The notes beneath the pieces were generated by a model that had not been told where the DNA came from, made no database searches, and was given only the letters and a program-made list of their open reading frames with translations. Position numbers and translations under genes: made by a program. A stretch of DNA of 21,276 nucleotides from JANRIC01 sp033765345 (GTDB lineage: Bacteria > Bacteroidota > Bacteroidia > Cytophagales > Microscillaceae), in the NCBI GenBank assembly GCA_033765345.1, contig JANRIC010000090.1:1-21276 (forward strand). Direction: 5' to 3'. Each line of letters begins with the position of its first letter. The first letter of the stretch is position 1. This document shows positions 6,316-13,384 of this stretch, in pieces.

Positions 6316-8868
6316 TCATGCTACTTCATTTCTCAGGACTTCCAAAGGAGGTTTATTGAGTATACTTCGGGTATTGAGCATACCGATAGACATAGTCAGC
6401 CCGGTGATGATCAAATAAATATATATCACAGGTGTCAGATCAGGGCTAAACGTTACGTCAAAGCTATACACAGCCAAAGCCCAGGTAGCTATAAGCGAAA
6501 GTGCAATGCCAGTAAGGGCAGCCAGGCTTCCCAAAAAGAAATATTCTAACAAAGTAATGTATACAATCTGTCGTCGATTAGCTCCCAATGTGCGTAACAA
6601 TACACTTTCCTGAATGCGCTGAAACTTACTGATCATGACTGAACCTACCAATACGATCAAACCCGTCAGGATGCTGAATAAGGCCATAAATCGAATCACA
6701 AAAGAGACTTCATCCAAGATCTCTTCGGCGGTCTTGAGCACCAGTGATATATCCACTACTGATATATTAGGGAACTCCCGAATAAGTTTTTGCTGAAATT
6801 CGGCTGATTGACGATCTGAATTTACGCGAGTAATCAATACGTGAAACTGAGGAGCTTTCTCCAAAACCCCACTTGGAAATAGAAACGTGAAGCTCGTCCG
6901 AAAACGGGTCAAGTCTAGCTTGCGGATGCTTCCAATCACTGTTTTGACAATAGCCCCTTGTACATTAAATACAATCACATCACCGACTTTAGCTTTCATC
7001 CTTCGAGCATGATCCTGAGAAACAGACACGTAAATCGTATCTTTGGGTGAAGTAATAGCCTTGCCTAGTTTTCCTTCCACCAGCTTTTCGTTGATGTCCA
7101 AAGTATCACGATAGGTGACCCGATATTCTCTGTTTAAAACATCTCTAGGCAAATCCAGGATGGAGTCATTTAGCAGTTCTGTGCGGGTTTTGCCCTTGAA
7201 TTCGGCCAATCTCATCGCCACAATGGGTAATTCTTGTAAAACAGGCAGTTTGCTTTCCCGGGTAAGTTCGGCTACAGACTCGATTTGGTCGCTTTGTATA
7301 TCAAATAAAATCATATTCGGTTGATTATCCCGATCCGAAAGCGAAACCTGACTCAACAAAAGTGATTGAATAAAATACAAAGTACTCATCAAGGCCGTAC
7401 CCAGCCCAATACTTACGATTAGAATCAGGGTCTGATTATTAGGGCGGTATAAATTAGCCAAACCTTGCCTCCAGACGTAATTCCAGGAAACTGGAAAATA
7501 ACGCCTAACCAGCCACATCAGCAACCTCGCCGCCCCTCCTAATAAGAAAAATGAAAAAACAATAAATAAAGTAAAATACAGCGATTCCTGAAGGCTACGG
7601 ATTTGTATATAAGAAAATCCATACACAAAACCTACAACAAGCAAATACACCAGCCATCTAATCGGGTCACGGTGGAGGTTTCCCTCTTCAAAAGATGCCC
7701 TTAGCGTACGTAAAGGCGATATCTTCCGAACACTTAGCAAAGGAATCAGCGCAAAAAGAGCTGCAATACTCACTCCAATCAGTATTCCCTGAAAAATGGC
7801 CGGCCAGGAGACCGAATAACTAACTTCCAAAGGCAAAAAATCTTTGAGGACTTCCGGCAGAATCACCTGGATAAAACTCCCTACAATAGCCCCTAATACC
7901 GATCCCACCAAGCCCATTCCCAGGATTTGCAGGAGATAAATCCAGAATGTCTGATTGCCTTTGGCTCCCAAGCAACGCAATACGGCTACGGTATTTAGCT
8001 TTTCCTTGAGATAAATTTGTACAGCACTACTCACTCCTACACAGCCGAGGAGCAAAGCTACAAAGGCTACCAGATTTAAAAAGCGAGTCAGGAAAGAAAA
8101 AGCATCTCCCAAATCTTCTTTTTGAGAAGCCACGGTCTCTAGCCCGTAATCTTCCTTGCGCAATCTATCTTTGATGAGGTCTGAAATCTTTTCAGGGTCT
8201 ACGCCGGGTTTGAATTCAAAATAGTATCTGTAGACCAGGCGGCTTCCCTTTTTGACCAAATCGGTTTCTTTCAAATAACGCATCGGAATATACACCTTAG
8301 GTGCTACGGTAGAAGCAATATTGTTTTGTCCGGGAGCTTTTTCCAGCTCCCCTTCAATGGTAAAAGTAGCATTTCCTATTTTGATAGGATCGCCCCAAAC
8401 CGCATTAAACTGTAGCAAAACGGTTTTATCAATCAATGCCTTTTTGGATTTTCTAAAATTTTTATTCGCAGCCGAGGGTTTGGTTTCAATATCACCATAA
8501 AAAGGGAAATCACCTTCCAAAGCTCTTACATTCACTAGGCGTGTGGCTTGGCTTTTGGGCAATAAAATCATAGAAGCAAAACTGATTTCGTGTGCTGTCC
8601 GAACACTTAGCCCTTCCAAAGAATCCAAAATAGCCTTAATTACCGGGCTTGGTTGCTGACGGCCGCCGATTTCAAAATCTGCTCCTAACAATTCTTTGGC
8701 TTCATTTTCGATGTCATTGCGTAGATTATCTCCAAAAGAATTAATTGCTACCAAAGCGGCAATTCCCAGGATGATAGAAGAAATAAAAAGCAAGAGGCGA
8801 CCCAGATTTTTACGGGTATCACGCCAGGCCATTAGCAAAATCCAGGAGAAACCAGGATTGGAATTCAT
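6316..8868 (-). CDS. FtsX-family ABC transporter permease (large, two-FtsX-domain type)
   Basis: This is an 850-residue inner-membrane permease. It has one N-terminal membrane segment (SSIILGIAALVAI), a long extracytoplasmic domain of about 200 residues, and an FtsX cluster of membrane helices (LVAFVALLLGCVGVSS, GMGLVGSVLGAIVGSF, GVSIAALFALIPLL). A middle pair of helices, a second extracytoplasmic domain and a C-terminal FtsX cluster follow. The layout matches the YbbP-like class that works with a LolD/YbbA-type ATPase, often in lipoprotein or hydrophobic-substrate export. No ATPase gene is adjacent, so the partner must be elsewhere. An in-frame TTG exists 27 bp upstream, but the ATG at 8868 (MNSNPGFSW) is the better start because FtsX proteins begin close to the first helix. 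Substrate unknown. Confidence 0.9.
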   Translation of the reverse strand: MNSNPGFSWILLMAWRDTRKNLGRLLLFISSIILGIAALVAINSFGDNLRNDIENEAKELLGADFEIGGRQQPSPVIKAILDSLEGLSVRTAHEISFASMILLPKSQATRLVNVRALEGDFPFYGDIETKPSAANKNFRKSKKALIDKTVLLQFNAVWGDPIKIGNATFTIEGELEKAPGQNNIASTVAPKVYIPMRYLKETDLVKKGSRLVYRYYFEFKPGVDPEKISDLIKDRLRKEDYGLETVASQKEDLGDAFSFLTRFLNLVAFVALLLGCVGVSSAVQIYLKEKLNTVAVLRCLGAKGNQTFWIYLLQILGMGLVGSVLGAIVGSFIQVILPEVLKDFLPLEVSYSVSWPAIFQGILIGVSIAALFALIPLLSVRKISPLRTLRASFEEGNLHRDPIRWLVYLLVVGFVYGFSYIQIRSLQESLYFTLFIVFSFFLLGGAARLLMWLVRRYFPVSWNYVWRQGLANLYRPNNQTLILIVSIGLGTALMSTLYFIQSLLLSQVSLSDRDNQPNMILFDIQSDQIESVAELTRESKLPVLQELPIVAMRLAEFKGKTRTELLNDSILDLPRDVLNREYRVTYRDTLDINEKLVEGKLGKAITSPKDTIYVSVSQDHARRMKAKVGDVIVFNVQGAIVKTVIGSIRKLDLTRFRTSFTFLFPSGVLEKAPQFHVLITRVNSDRQSAEFQQKLIREFPNISVVDISLVLKTAEEILDEVSFVIRFMALFSILTGLIVLVGSVMISKFQRIQESVLLRTLGANRRQIVYITLLEYFFLGSLAALTGIALSLIATWALAVYSFDVTFSPDLTPVIYIYLIITGLTMSIGMLNTRSILNKPPLEVLRNEVA

Positions 8869-9192
8869 AGTACAAAGAGATTTAGAAGACACCAATAATT
8901 TATATTATAAAACGCTTTTAATCAAGCGTTTAAGTTTTCAAATAAATTTGATTAATTTTGCTTGGATAGCTAGACCGCAAAAATTTTTTGAATATTTTTG
9001 GGATAATTGATTCATAAAAATCAAAAGATTTATACAAAGTAGCTATATTTATTCTTTTGAATCAAATTTTAATTCATTTAATTGCACATTAATTTAAGAC
9101 TGTTTTGCTCTTAATATATTTTAGATTAAATAATCTTTGCTGTGTAATTATCCAATAATATCAGCAAGTACAGCGCTTAACACTGCACAATT
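8869..9192. promoter_or_regulatory. 324-bp AT-rich divergent intergenic region
   Basis: This gene-free stretch separates the divergent permease and MBL genes, so both promoters should lie here. It contains a perfect 8-bp inverted repeat with a 6-nt loop, AAACGCTT / AAGCGTTT at 8910-8931, about 40 bp from the permease ATG. A TATAAT-like box on the minus strand lies between this repeat and the ATG. A second small repeat, AGATTA-AA-TAATCT, is at 9123-9136. A TTTG at about 9101 and TAATCTTTG at about 9131 only loosely resemble a Bacteroidota promoter for the MBL gene. No ORF or RNA gene is recognised. Confidence 0.5.
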
Positions 9193-10086
9193 ATGATAAT
9201 AACCATTGATTTAGAATTCCAAAAAAATGCTTGCACCATTGCGGCTTATATAATTGAAAGCGGCCAGGGACCCGTGTTGATAGAGACCGGCCCGCATTCC
9301 TGTTTTGAAGCTCTTAAAGAAGGCATTGAGGCTGCCGGCTATAAAGTAGAAGATATCAAACACGTATTACTTACGCACATTCACCTTGACCATGCCGGCG
9401 CAGCCTGGGCTTTTGCACAAAATGAAGCCACCATATACGTCCATCCCTTTGGAGTAGATCATTTGGCTGACCCTTCCAAACTGATGGAATCTGCCAAAAG
9501 GATTTATCAAGATAAAATGGATACTCTTTGGGGCGAGATGAAAGCCATTCCCAAAAAACAGCTGCAACCGATCGCCCACGAAGAAGTCGTTCAAATCGGT
9601 AATCTTAAGTTTACTGCCTGGCATACTCCCGGTCATGCCAACCATCACATTGCCTGGGAAATGGGCGGAATTATCTTTACAGGAGATGTAGCTGGCGTAC
9701 AAATCGGCGAAGGTCCCGTTGTTGCTCCTCTACCTCCCCCGGATATCAACATCGAGGTCTGGAAAGAATCCATCGAGCTTCTTCGTAGCCGCAAAGCCAA
9801 AGCCTTTTATCTGACTCATTATGGAGCAGTTACACAGGTAGATGCACACCTGGATGCCTTAACCACCAATATCGATACCCTGGCTGCCTGGGTCAAAGAG
9901 CACCTAGATGCCGGAGAAAGTATTGAAGAGATGACCCCTAAGTTTGATGAACTTGCCCTGGAAGAACTTAAAAAAAGAGAGATGTCAGAAGTTGAAATTG
10001 CTCAGTATCAAGCAGCTAACCCCGCCTGGATGAGTGTAACGGGGTTGGTGAGATATTGGACAAAAAAAGCCGAAGGTAAGCTTTAA
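9193..10086 (+). CDS. MBL-fold metallo-hydrolase
   Basis: This 297-residue soluble enzyme carries the full metallo-beta-lactamase metal set: THIHLDHAG (His62, His64, Asp66, His67), HTPGHANHH (His148), FTGDVAG (Asp165) and LTHYGAV (His209). It has no signal peptide. The arrangement is that of glyoxalase-II-like thioester or ester hydrolases with a dinuclear metal site, and the C-terminal region (about 215-297) is an all-helical lid. Substrate class cannot be fixed from sequence, and names such as hydroxyacylglutathione hydrolase would be over-precise. It is a monocistronic unit, transcribed divergently from the permease, and followed by a good terminator hairpin at 10170. Confidence 0.92.
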   Translation: MIITIDLEFQKNACTIAAYIIESGQGPVLIETGPHSCFEALKEGIEAAGYKVEDIKHVLLTHIHLDHAGAAWAFAQNEATIYVHPFGVDHLADPSKLMESAKRIYQDKMDTLWGEMKAIPKKQLQPIAHEEVVQIGNLKFTAWHTPGHANHHIAWEMGGIIFTGDVAGVQIGEGPVVAPLPPPDINIEVWKESIELLRSRKAKAFYLTHYGAVTQVDAHLDALTTNIDTLAAWVKEHLDAGESIEEMTPKFDELALEELKKREMSEVEIAQYQAANPAWMSVTGLVRYWTKKAEGKL

Positions 10087-10169
10087 AAAATATTGATGAC
10101 GATGTATGGAGATAATGCTCCTCAAAAGGGCAAAATTGCTGGCATAATTAATACAGGTTATTGATTATA

Positions 10170-10210
10170 ACACGGATTTAACTATGAAAATCCGTGTCAT
10201 TCCTTTTATT
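10170..10210. terminator. Terminator hairpin after the MBL gene
   Basis: A perfect 10-bp stem, ACACGGATTT (10170-10179) and AAATCCGTGT (10188-10197), has an 8-nt loop and is followed by CATTCCTTTTATTT, T-rich on the plus strand. It lies between two convergent genes and could also stop transcription arriving from the right. Confidence 0.75.
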
Positions 10211-10605
10211 TAATCTTTTTTTTCTTCCTCAGAAGTATCATCTTCTTTTTTGTCTACTTCTTTGGTTTTTTTGGCTCCCAATCCGCTAAAAAAGCTCTTG
10301 GCACTTTTGGCAAATTCCCCTAGTTTTTCTTTGGTATCTTCGGCAAGATCTCCTAGTTTTTCTTTGGCATCTTCGGCAAATTCAGAGAATTTCTCTGTGA
10401 ATGTGGCAGCCGGTTCGCCAGTCACTGCTTCGTGAACCTCGGCTTTGATCGTCCAGGCCATATTTTTGACGGCCTGCTCTACTTTGGTATCGATACTGTG
10501 GGCTACGCGTTCTTTGATAAATTCAATAGCAGCCTCGGCAGCGATTTTGGCTTTATCTTCTGAAATATCAGCCGCTTCGGCGATTTTTTTGATCAGTGCT
10601 TCCAT
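10210..10605 (-). CDS. Small helical protein with C-terminal 11-residue repeats
   Basis: Not recognised as a named gene. It encodes 131 residues from the ATG at 10605. An in-frame TTG 33 bp upstream would add a short hydrophobic leader (KKKTLILFLL), but the ATG is more likely. The N-terminal 35 residues predict amphipathic helix (ISEDKAKIAAEAAIEFIKER). Residues 76-108 are three 11-residue repeats of the form (F/L)AEDxKEKLG(D/E), visible at DNA level as a 33-bp repeat. The tail is highly charged (KKEDDTSEEEKKD). Eleven-residue amphipathic repeats recall LEA-like and apolipoprotein-like proteins, which bind membranes or protect during drying, but this is resemblance only. It stands alone, convergent with the MBL gene. 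Confidence 0.75.
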   Translation of the reverse strand: MEALIKKIAEAADISEDKAKIAAEAAIEFIKERVAHSIDTKVEQAVKNMAWTIKAEVHEAVTGEPAATFTEKFSEFAEDAKEKLGDLAEDTKEKLGEFAKSAKSFFSGLGAKKTKEVDKKEDDTSEEEKKD

Positions 10606-10877
10606 GAGTAAAAATAATATGAGTGTTTTTTTTTTCAAGATACGAATTTATGTTGGTGAATACAGGGATTTCGGATGATTATTTCTTAGAAGTTTTTTCT
10701 TAAAACGGCTTCTTACTGAAAATAAAATGCCTAGAAACTCTCGCAAACCCTTGCGGAAAAACCACAGCAAAATTATTCAGGCAGCTCAACATACTTGAAT
10801 AATCTTTTTTTGAAAATTGAAGGCGAAAACAGATATTTGGGCTTCCATTGAATTCTTTAACTTTTAATCAAATCTTT
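10606..10877. promoter_or_regulatory. dapD: Divergent intergenic region with candidate dapD promoter
   Basis: On the plus strand TTTG (10809-10812) is followed after 19 bp by GATATTTG (10832-10839), a 7 of 8 match to the Bacteroidota -7 element TAnnTTTG, with spacing in the accepted range. Transcription would begin near 10846, giving a leader of about 30 nt before the dapD ATG at 10878. A small hairpin CGCAA-ACCC-TTGCG also lies in this region. Nothing else is recognised. Confidence 0.5.
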
Positions 10878-11693
10878 ATGGAAATCAGAGAAATTATAGA
10901 AAATGCCTGGGAAGATCGCTCCCTCCTCAAAGAAGAACAAACCATAGAGGCCGTCCAGTCTGTGATAGCTTCACTGGACAAAGGCAGCATCCGTGTGGCT
11001 GAACCCCTTGAAAACGGCGAATGGCAGGTGAATGAATGGATCAAAAAAGCGGTGATTCTCTATTTCCCTTTGCAAAAAATGCAAACCATCGAGGTAGGTG
11101 CTTTTGAATTTCACGATAAAATCCCGCTCAAAAAAGGCTTTGCAGCCCTGGGTGTACGTGTGGTGCCGCACGGACTGGCACGCTACGGTTCTTTTGTGGC
11201 TTCGGGCGTAGTACTGATGCCTTCTTATGTCAATATTGGGGCTTATGTAGATAGCGGTACTTTGGTAGATACCTGGGCTACAGTAGGTAGCTGTGCACAA
11301 ATTGGCAAAAACGTACACCTCAGCGGAGGTGTAGGCATTGGGGGCGTACTGGAGCCTCTACAGGCTGCCCCTGTGATTATCGAGGACGGTGCTTTTATAG
11401 GTTCGCGCTGTATCGTGGTAGAAGGTGTAAGGGTAGGCAAAGAAGCAGTACTAGGTGCCAATGTAACGCTAACGGGCAGCTCTAAGGTGATAGATGTCAC
11501 AGGAAGCGAACCCAAAATCTATCAGGGATTTGTGCCTCCGCGCTCCGTGGTGATCCCAGGCTCATATACCAAACAATTTCCGGCAGGCGAATATCAAGTG
11601 CCCGCAGCACTCATCATCGGGCAACGCAAAGAAAGCACCGATTTGAAGACCTCGCTCAATGAAGCACTGCGGGAAAATGAGGTAGCAGTTTAG
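10878..11693 (+). CDS. dapD: 2,3,4,5-tetrahydropyridine-2,6-dicarboxylate N-succinyltransferase
   Basis: The enzyme succinylates tetrahydrodipicolinate in the succinylase branch of diaminopimelate and lysine synthesis, feeding peptidoglycan. The protein is 271 residues from the ATG (MEIREIIENAW). An in-frame TTG 30 bp upstream is less likely and would overlap the predicted leader. The N-terminal helical domain (to about 90) is followed by RVVPHGLARYGSFVASGVVLM-type sequence and a left-handed beta-helix of hexapeptide repeats (IGAYVDSGTLVDTWATVG and GKNVHLSGGVGIGGVLEP), then GAFIGSRCIVVEGVRVG. These are hallmark DapD sequences of a trimeric acyltransferase using succinyl-CoA. The length equals the family norm. 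It is a single gene, with repeat-rich DNA following. Confidence 0.97.
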   Translation: MEIREIIENAWEDRSLLKEEQTIEAVQSVIASLDKGSIRVAEPLENGEWQVNEWIKKAVILYFPLQKMQTIEVGAFEFHDKIPLKKGFAALGVRVVPHGLARYGSFVASGVVLMPSYVNIGAYVDSGTLVDTWATVGSCAQIGKNVHLSGGVGIGGVLEPLQAAPVIIEDGAFIGSRCIVVEGVRVGKEAVLGANVTLTGSSKVIDVTGSEPKIYQGFVPPRSVVIPGSYTKQFPAGEYQVPAALIIGQRKESTDLKTSLNEALRENEVAV

Positions 11694-11762
11694 ATACAGG
11701 CAGATAGTGCAGATACAAGCAAAGGCGAAAAAACATAACTCATTGACAATCAAAAAACCTTA

Positions 11763-11837
11763 TCATCCTGTCGTAAAGACAGGAACTTTTTACAAATTAC
11801 GATTCGGTGGGATTAAACAAGTTCCTTTACAGGATGA
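11763..11837. repeat. Split inverted repeat flanked by direct repeats
   Basis: TCATCCTGT (11763-11771) pairs with ACAGGATGA (11829-11837), and GGAACTT (11782-11788) pairs with AAGTTCC (11819-11825). The left side carries about 7 extra bases between its two arm segments. The central loop is about 30 nt. The element sits between 20-bp near-direct repeats 159 bp apart, which is suggestive of a small inserted element or a folded RNA. Confidence 0.6.
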
Positions 11838-11936
11838 CAGGTTGGGGCTTAACCTGACGGTTATGGTGCAGATACAAGTAAAGGCAAAACACCTGTGAGT
11901 TGAGCAGACGTTTCCGTGCATTGAGTAGGCACTCCA

Positions 11937-11969
11937 AACGACGAAGTCGCTCGAGGCGACCTCGTCGTT
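11937..11969. terminator. Strong hairpin between convergent dapD and VOC genes
   Basis: AACGACGA (11937-11944) pairs with TCGTCGTT (11962-11969). After one mismatch, GTCGC (11946-11950) pairs with GCGAC (11956-11960) around a TCGAG loop. It is GC-rich in AT-rich surroundings. No long T-run follows on either strand, so it may be a REP-like palindrome serving both converging genes rather than a classic intrinsic terminator. Confidence 0.65.
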
Positions 11970-12024
11970 GCCCTTTATATAAATACATTAGTTTCAAGTA
12001 ATTTCATAAAAAACTGGTGTTTTT

Positions 12025-12711
12025 TTAATCGTTAAAAATAAAAAATCCATACCCACCCGGATCACGGACGATGATATTATCTACAATCCCTTCTTGGTTG
12101 AAATGTGTGATTTCTTCTGTAATGGGGATGTGCAAGGCACGGATACTCTCGATGACGATTGGGTTATTGATCTTGCCGTTAAAATAGGTCATCGAGGGGT
12201 TAAAAAACAGGTGAGGACACATCAGCGGGCGCATCAGGTTCAGTCCAAAATCCCCAAGTGTCAAAGAAACAAAACCCTGATCAACTGCTCCGGCAATCTG
12301 TGTAAATCCCAGTTTTTCATACAAATCGGTGGCACGTTGTATATCTGTAGTCTCAATACTTAGCCCGGCATAATTGCCCAGGGTGCTAAAAGACTGCTCA
12401 GAAGGCTCAAAATTCAGTGTCAATTCAGTTTCTTCCAAATAAATCCAAACCCCGCTGGGGTCGCTGAGCAGGTAGCCCGTTTCATATTTGCTAAGGGCAG
12501 TGATTTCTTTGATTGCTTCGGCTTCTTTTTCCCAGGAATGTTGATAAAGTTTAATTCCGGGGCGTGCGAACCTGTCCGGGTTAATTTCTATCACAGCTTT
12601 ACCATCCGTAAAGATGATAGGGGCTTCTGAAATTTGTTTAAGACCCAGTTTTTGATAAAAATCAAGACTGTTCTCAAGTTTGTTTGTAGGTGTGTGAATG
12701 AGCGTTTTCAT
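12025..12711 (-). CDS. Two-domain VOC (glyoxalase/bleomycin-resistance-like) protein
   Basis: This 228-residue cytoplasmic protein is made of two vicinal-oxygen-chelate modules. The first (about 1-110) opens MKTLIHTPTNKLENSLDFYQ followed by KLGLK. The second (about 120-228) has YAGLSIETTDIQRATDLYEK followed by LGFTQIAGA and ends VRDPGGYGFFIF. The FYxKLG(L/F) strings are typical of this fold. The substrate is unknown, and the family includes lyases, dioxygenases and drug-binding proteins. The metal-binding His/Glu set is not obvious, so it may be a binding rather than catalytic member. Its promoter region lies against the curved-DNA repeat array immediately upstream. Confidence 0.82.
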   Translation of the reverse strand: MKTLIHTPTNKLENSLDFYQKLGLKQISEAPIIFTDGKAVIEINPDRFARPGIKLYQHSWEKEAEAIKEITALSKYETGYLLSDPSGVWIYLEETELTLNFEPSEQSFSTLGNYAGLSIETTDIQRATDLYEKLGFTQIAGAVDQGFVSLTLGDFGLNLMRPLMCPHLFFNPSMTYFNGKINNPIVIESIRALHIPITEEITHFNQEGIVDNIIVRDPGGYGFFIFND

Positions 12712-12770
12712 AATTTTAGATTCAGATAGTTTATATAAATGGTTTGAAATATTCCAAAATCAGTTTGTAA

Positions 12771-13089
12771 GCCTGAAAAAACCTCAAATTTGATCGAAAA
12801 AACCTCAAAAAGCTCACTCAGAACCTCAAATTTGATCGAAAAAATCTCAAAAAAGCCTGAAAAAACCTCAAATTTGATCGAAAAAACCTTCAATTAGATC
12901 AAAAAAAAACCAAATTTGATCGAAAAAACCTCAAAAAAGCCTGAAAAAACCTCAAATTTGATCGAAAAAACCTCAAAAAAGCCTGAAAAAACCTCAAATT
13001 TGATCGAGAAAACCTCAAAAAAGCCTGAAAAAACCTCAAATTTGATCGAGAAAACCTCAGAAAGCTCACTCAGAACCTCAAATTTGATA
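12771..13089. repeat. 21/42-bp tandem array of helically phased A-tracts with GATC lattice
   Basis: The main unit is 42 bp, made of two related 21-bp halves: one contains CCTCAAATTTGATCG plus A6, the other CCTCAAAAAAGCCTG plus A6. A-tracts (A6 or A3T3) start at 12912, 12923, 12933, 12944, 12954, 12965, 12975, 12986 and 12996, alternating 11 and 10 bp. GATC sites are at 12792, 12834, 12876, 12897, 12918, 12960, 13002 and 13044, all separated by 21 or 42 bp. A variant half-unit with AGCTCACTCAGAA occurs at 12811 and 13063, exactly 252 bp apart (12 x 21). The array directly precedes the VOC gene. Confidence 0.95.
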
Positions 13090-13216
13090 TTTAACAGATG
13101 ATTTTTCTGGCTCCTAAGCACACAAAACAGTAATATTCCGGTGTTTGGGTCGCAATCCAAGAGAAAACAATTTATAAAAGCGCATCAAATACAATGAAAT
13201 CCCGCTAATTTTATTT

Positions 13217-13290
13217 TGTCATTTTGATGTAAGGAGGAATATTAGCGTCTGTTTCAAGCAGCGCGTAGATTTCCTGCCGTTGGAATGACA
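13217..13290. repeat. REP/MITE-like palindromic element
   Basis: A 74-bp stretch is bounded by inverted ends TGTCATT (13217) and AATGACA (13290). Inside the ends are partly complementary AAGGAGGAAT and ATTTCCT blocks. The plan (TGTCATT, AGGA-type block, loop, TCCT-type block, AATGACA) resembles palindromic intergenic elements common in Bacteroidota genomes. This copy is degenerate. A second GAATGACA occurs at about 13313. Confidence 0.5.
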
Positions 13291-13384
13291 GTTCTTGATT
13301 ATAATTTTGTATTGAATGACAAGTTATTAGAAAACGTGTCATGGATAAGGCTTAGAAGATATTTCTAAATCTAATTAAGCCTTT

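Larger units (their letters stand above)
11694..12024. other. 331-bp gene-free region with direct repeats and palindromes
   Basis: Between the convergent dapD and VOC genes there is no convincing ORF. The region holds a near-identical direct repeat, GTGCAGATACAAG(C/T)AAAGGC, at about 11707 and 11866. Between the copies is a long imperfect inverted repeat (11763-11837). A strong hairpin follows at 11937-11969. It looks like a small non-coding repeat insertion plus a bidirectional terminator. Confidence 0.6.
12712..13384. other. 673-bp gene-free region holding the A-tract array and a palindromic element
   Basis: From left to right it contains about 60 bp with the probable VOC promoter, the phased A-tract array (12771-13089), about 125 bp of unremarkable sequence, a palindromic element (13217-13290), and an AT-rich stretch to the nucleoside hydrolase stop codon. 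ORFs across the array are low-complexity and begin at TTG, so I do not call them genes. Confidence 0.8.

Noticed and set aside
4460..8868. An ABC importer formed by the periplasmic-binding-like protein and the neighbouring permease
   Set aside because: FtsX-type permeases belong to export or mechanotransmission systems and do not use LivJ-like receptors. No ATPase is present.
12708..13160. Low-complexity ORFs across the A-tract array, one ending in an ATGA overlap with the VOC start
   Set aside because: They start at TTG, consist only of array units and have no conserved features. The ATGA overlap is likely chance.
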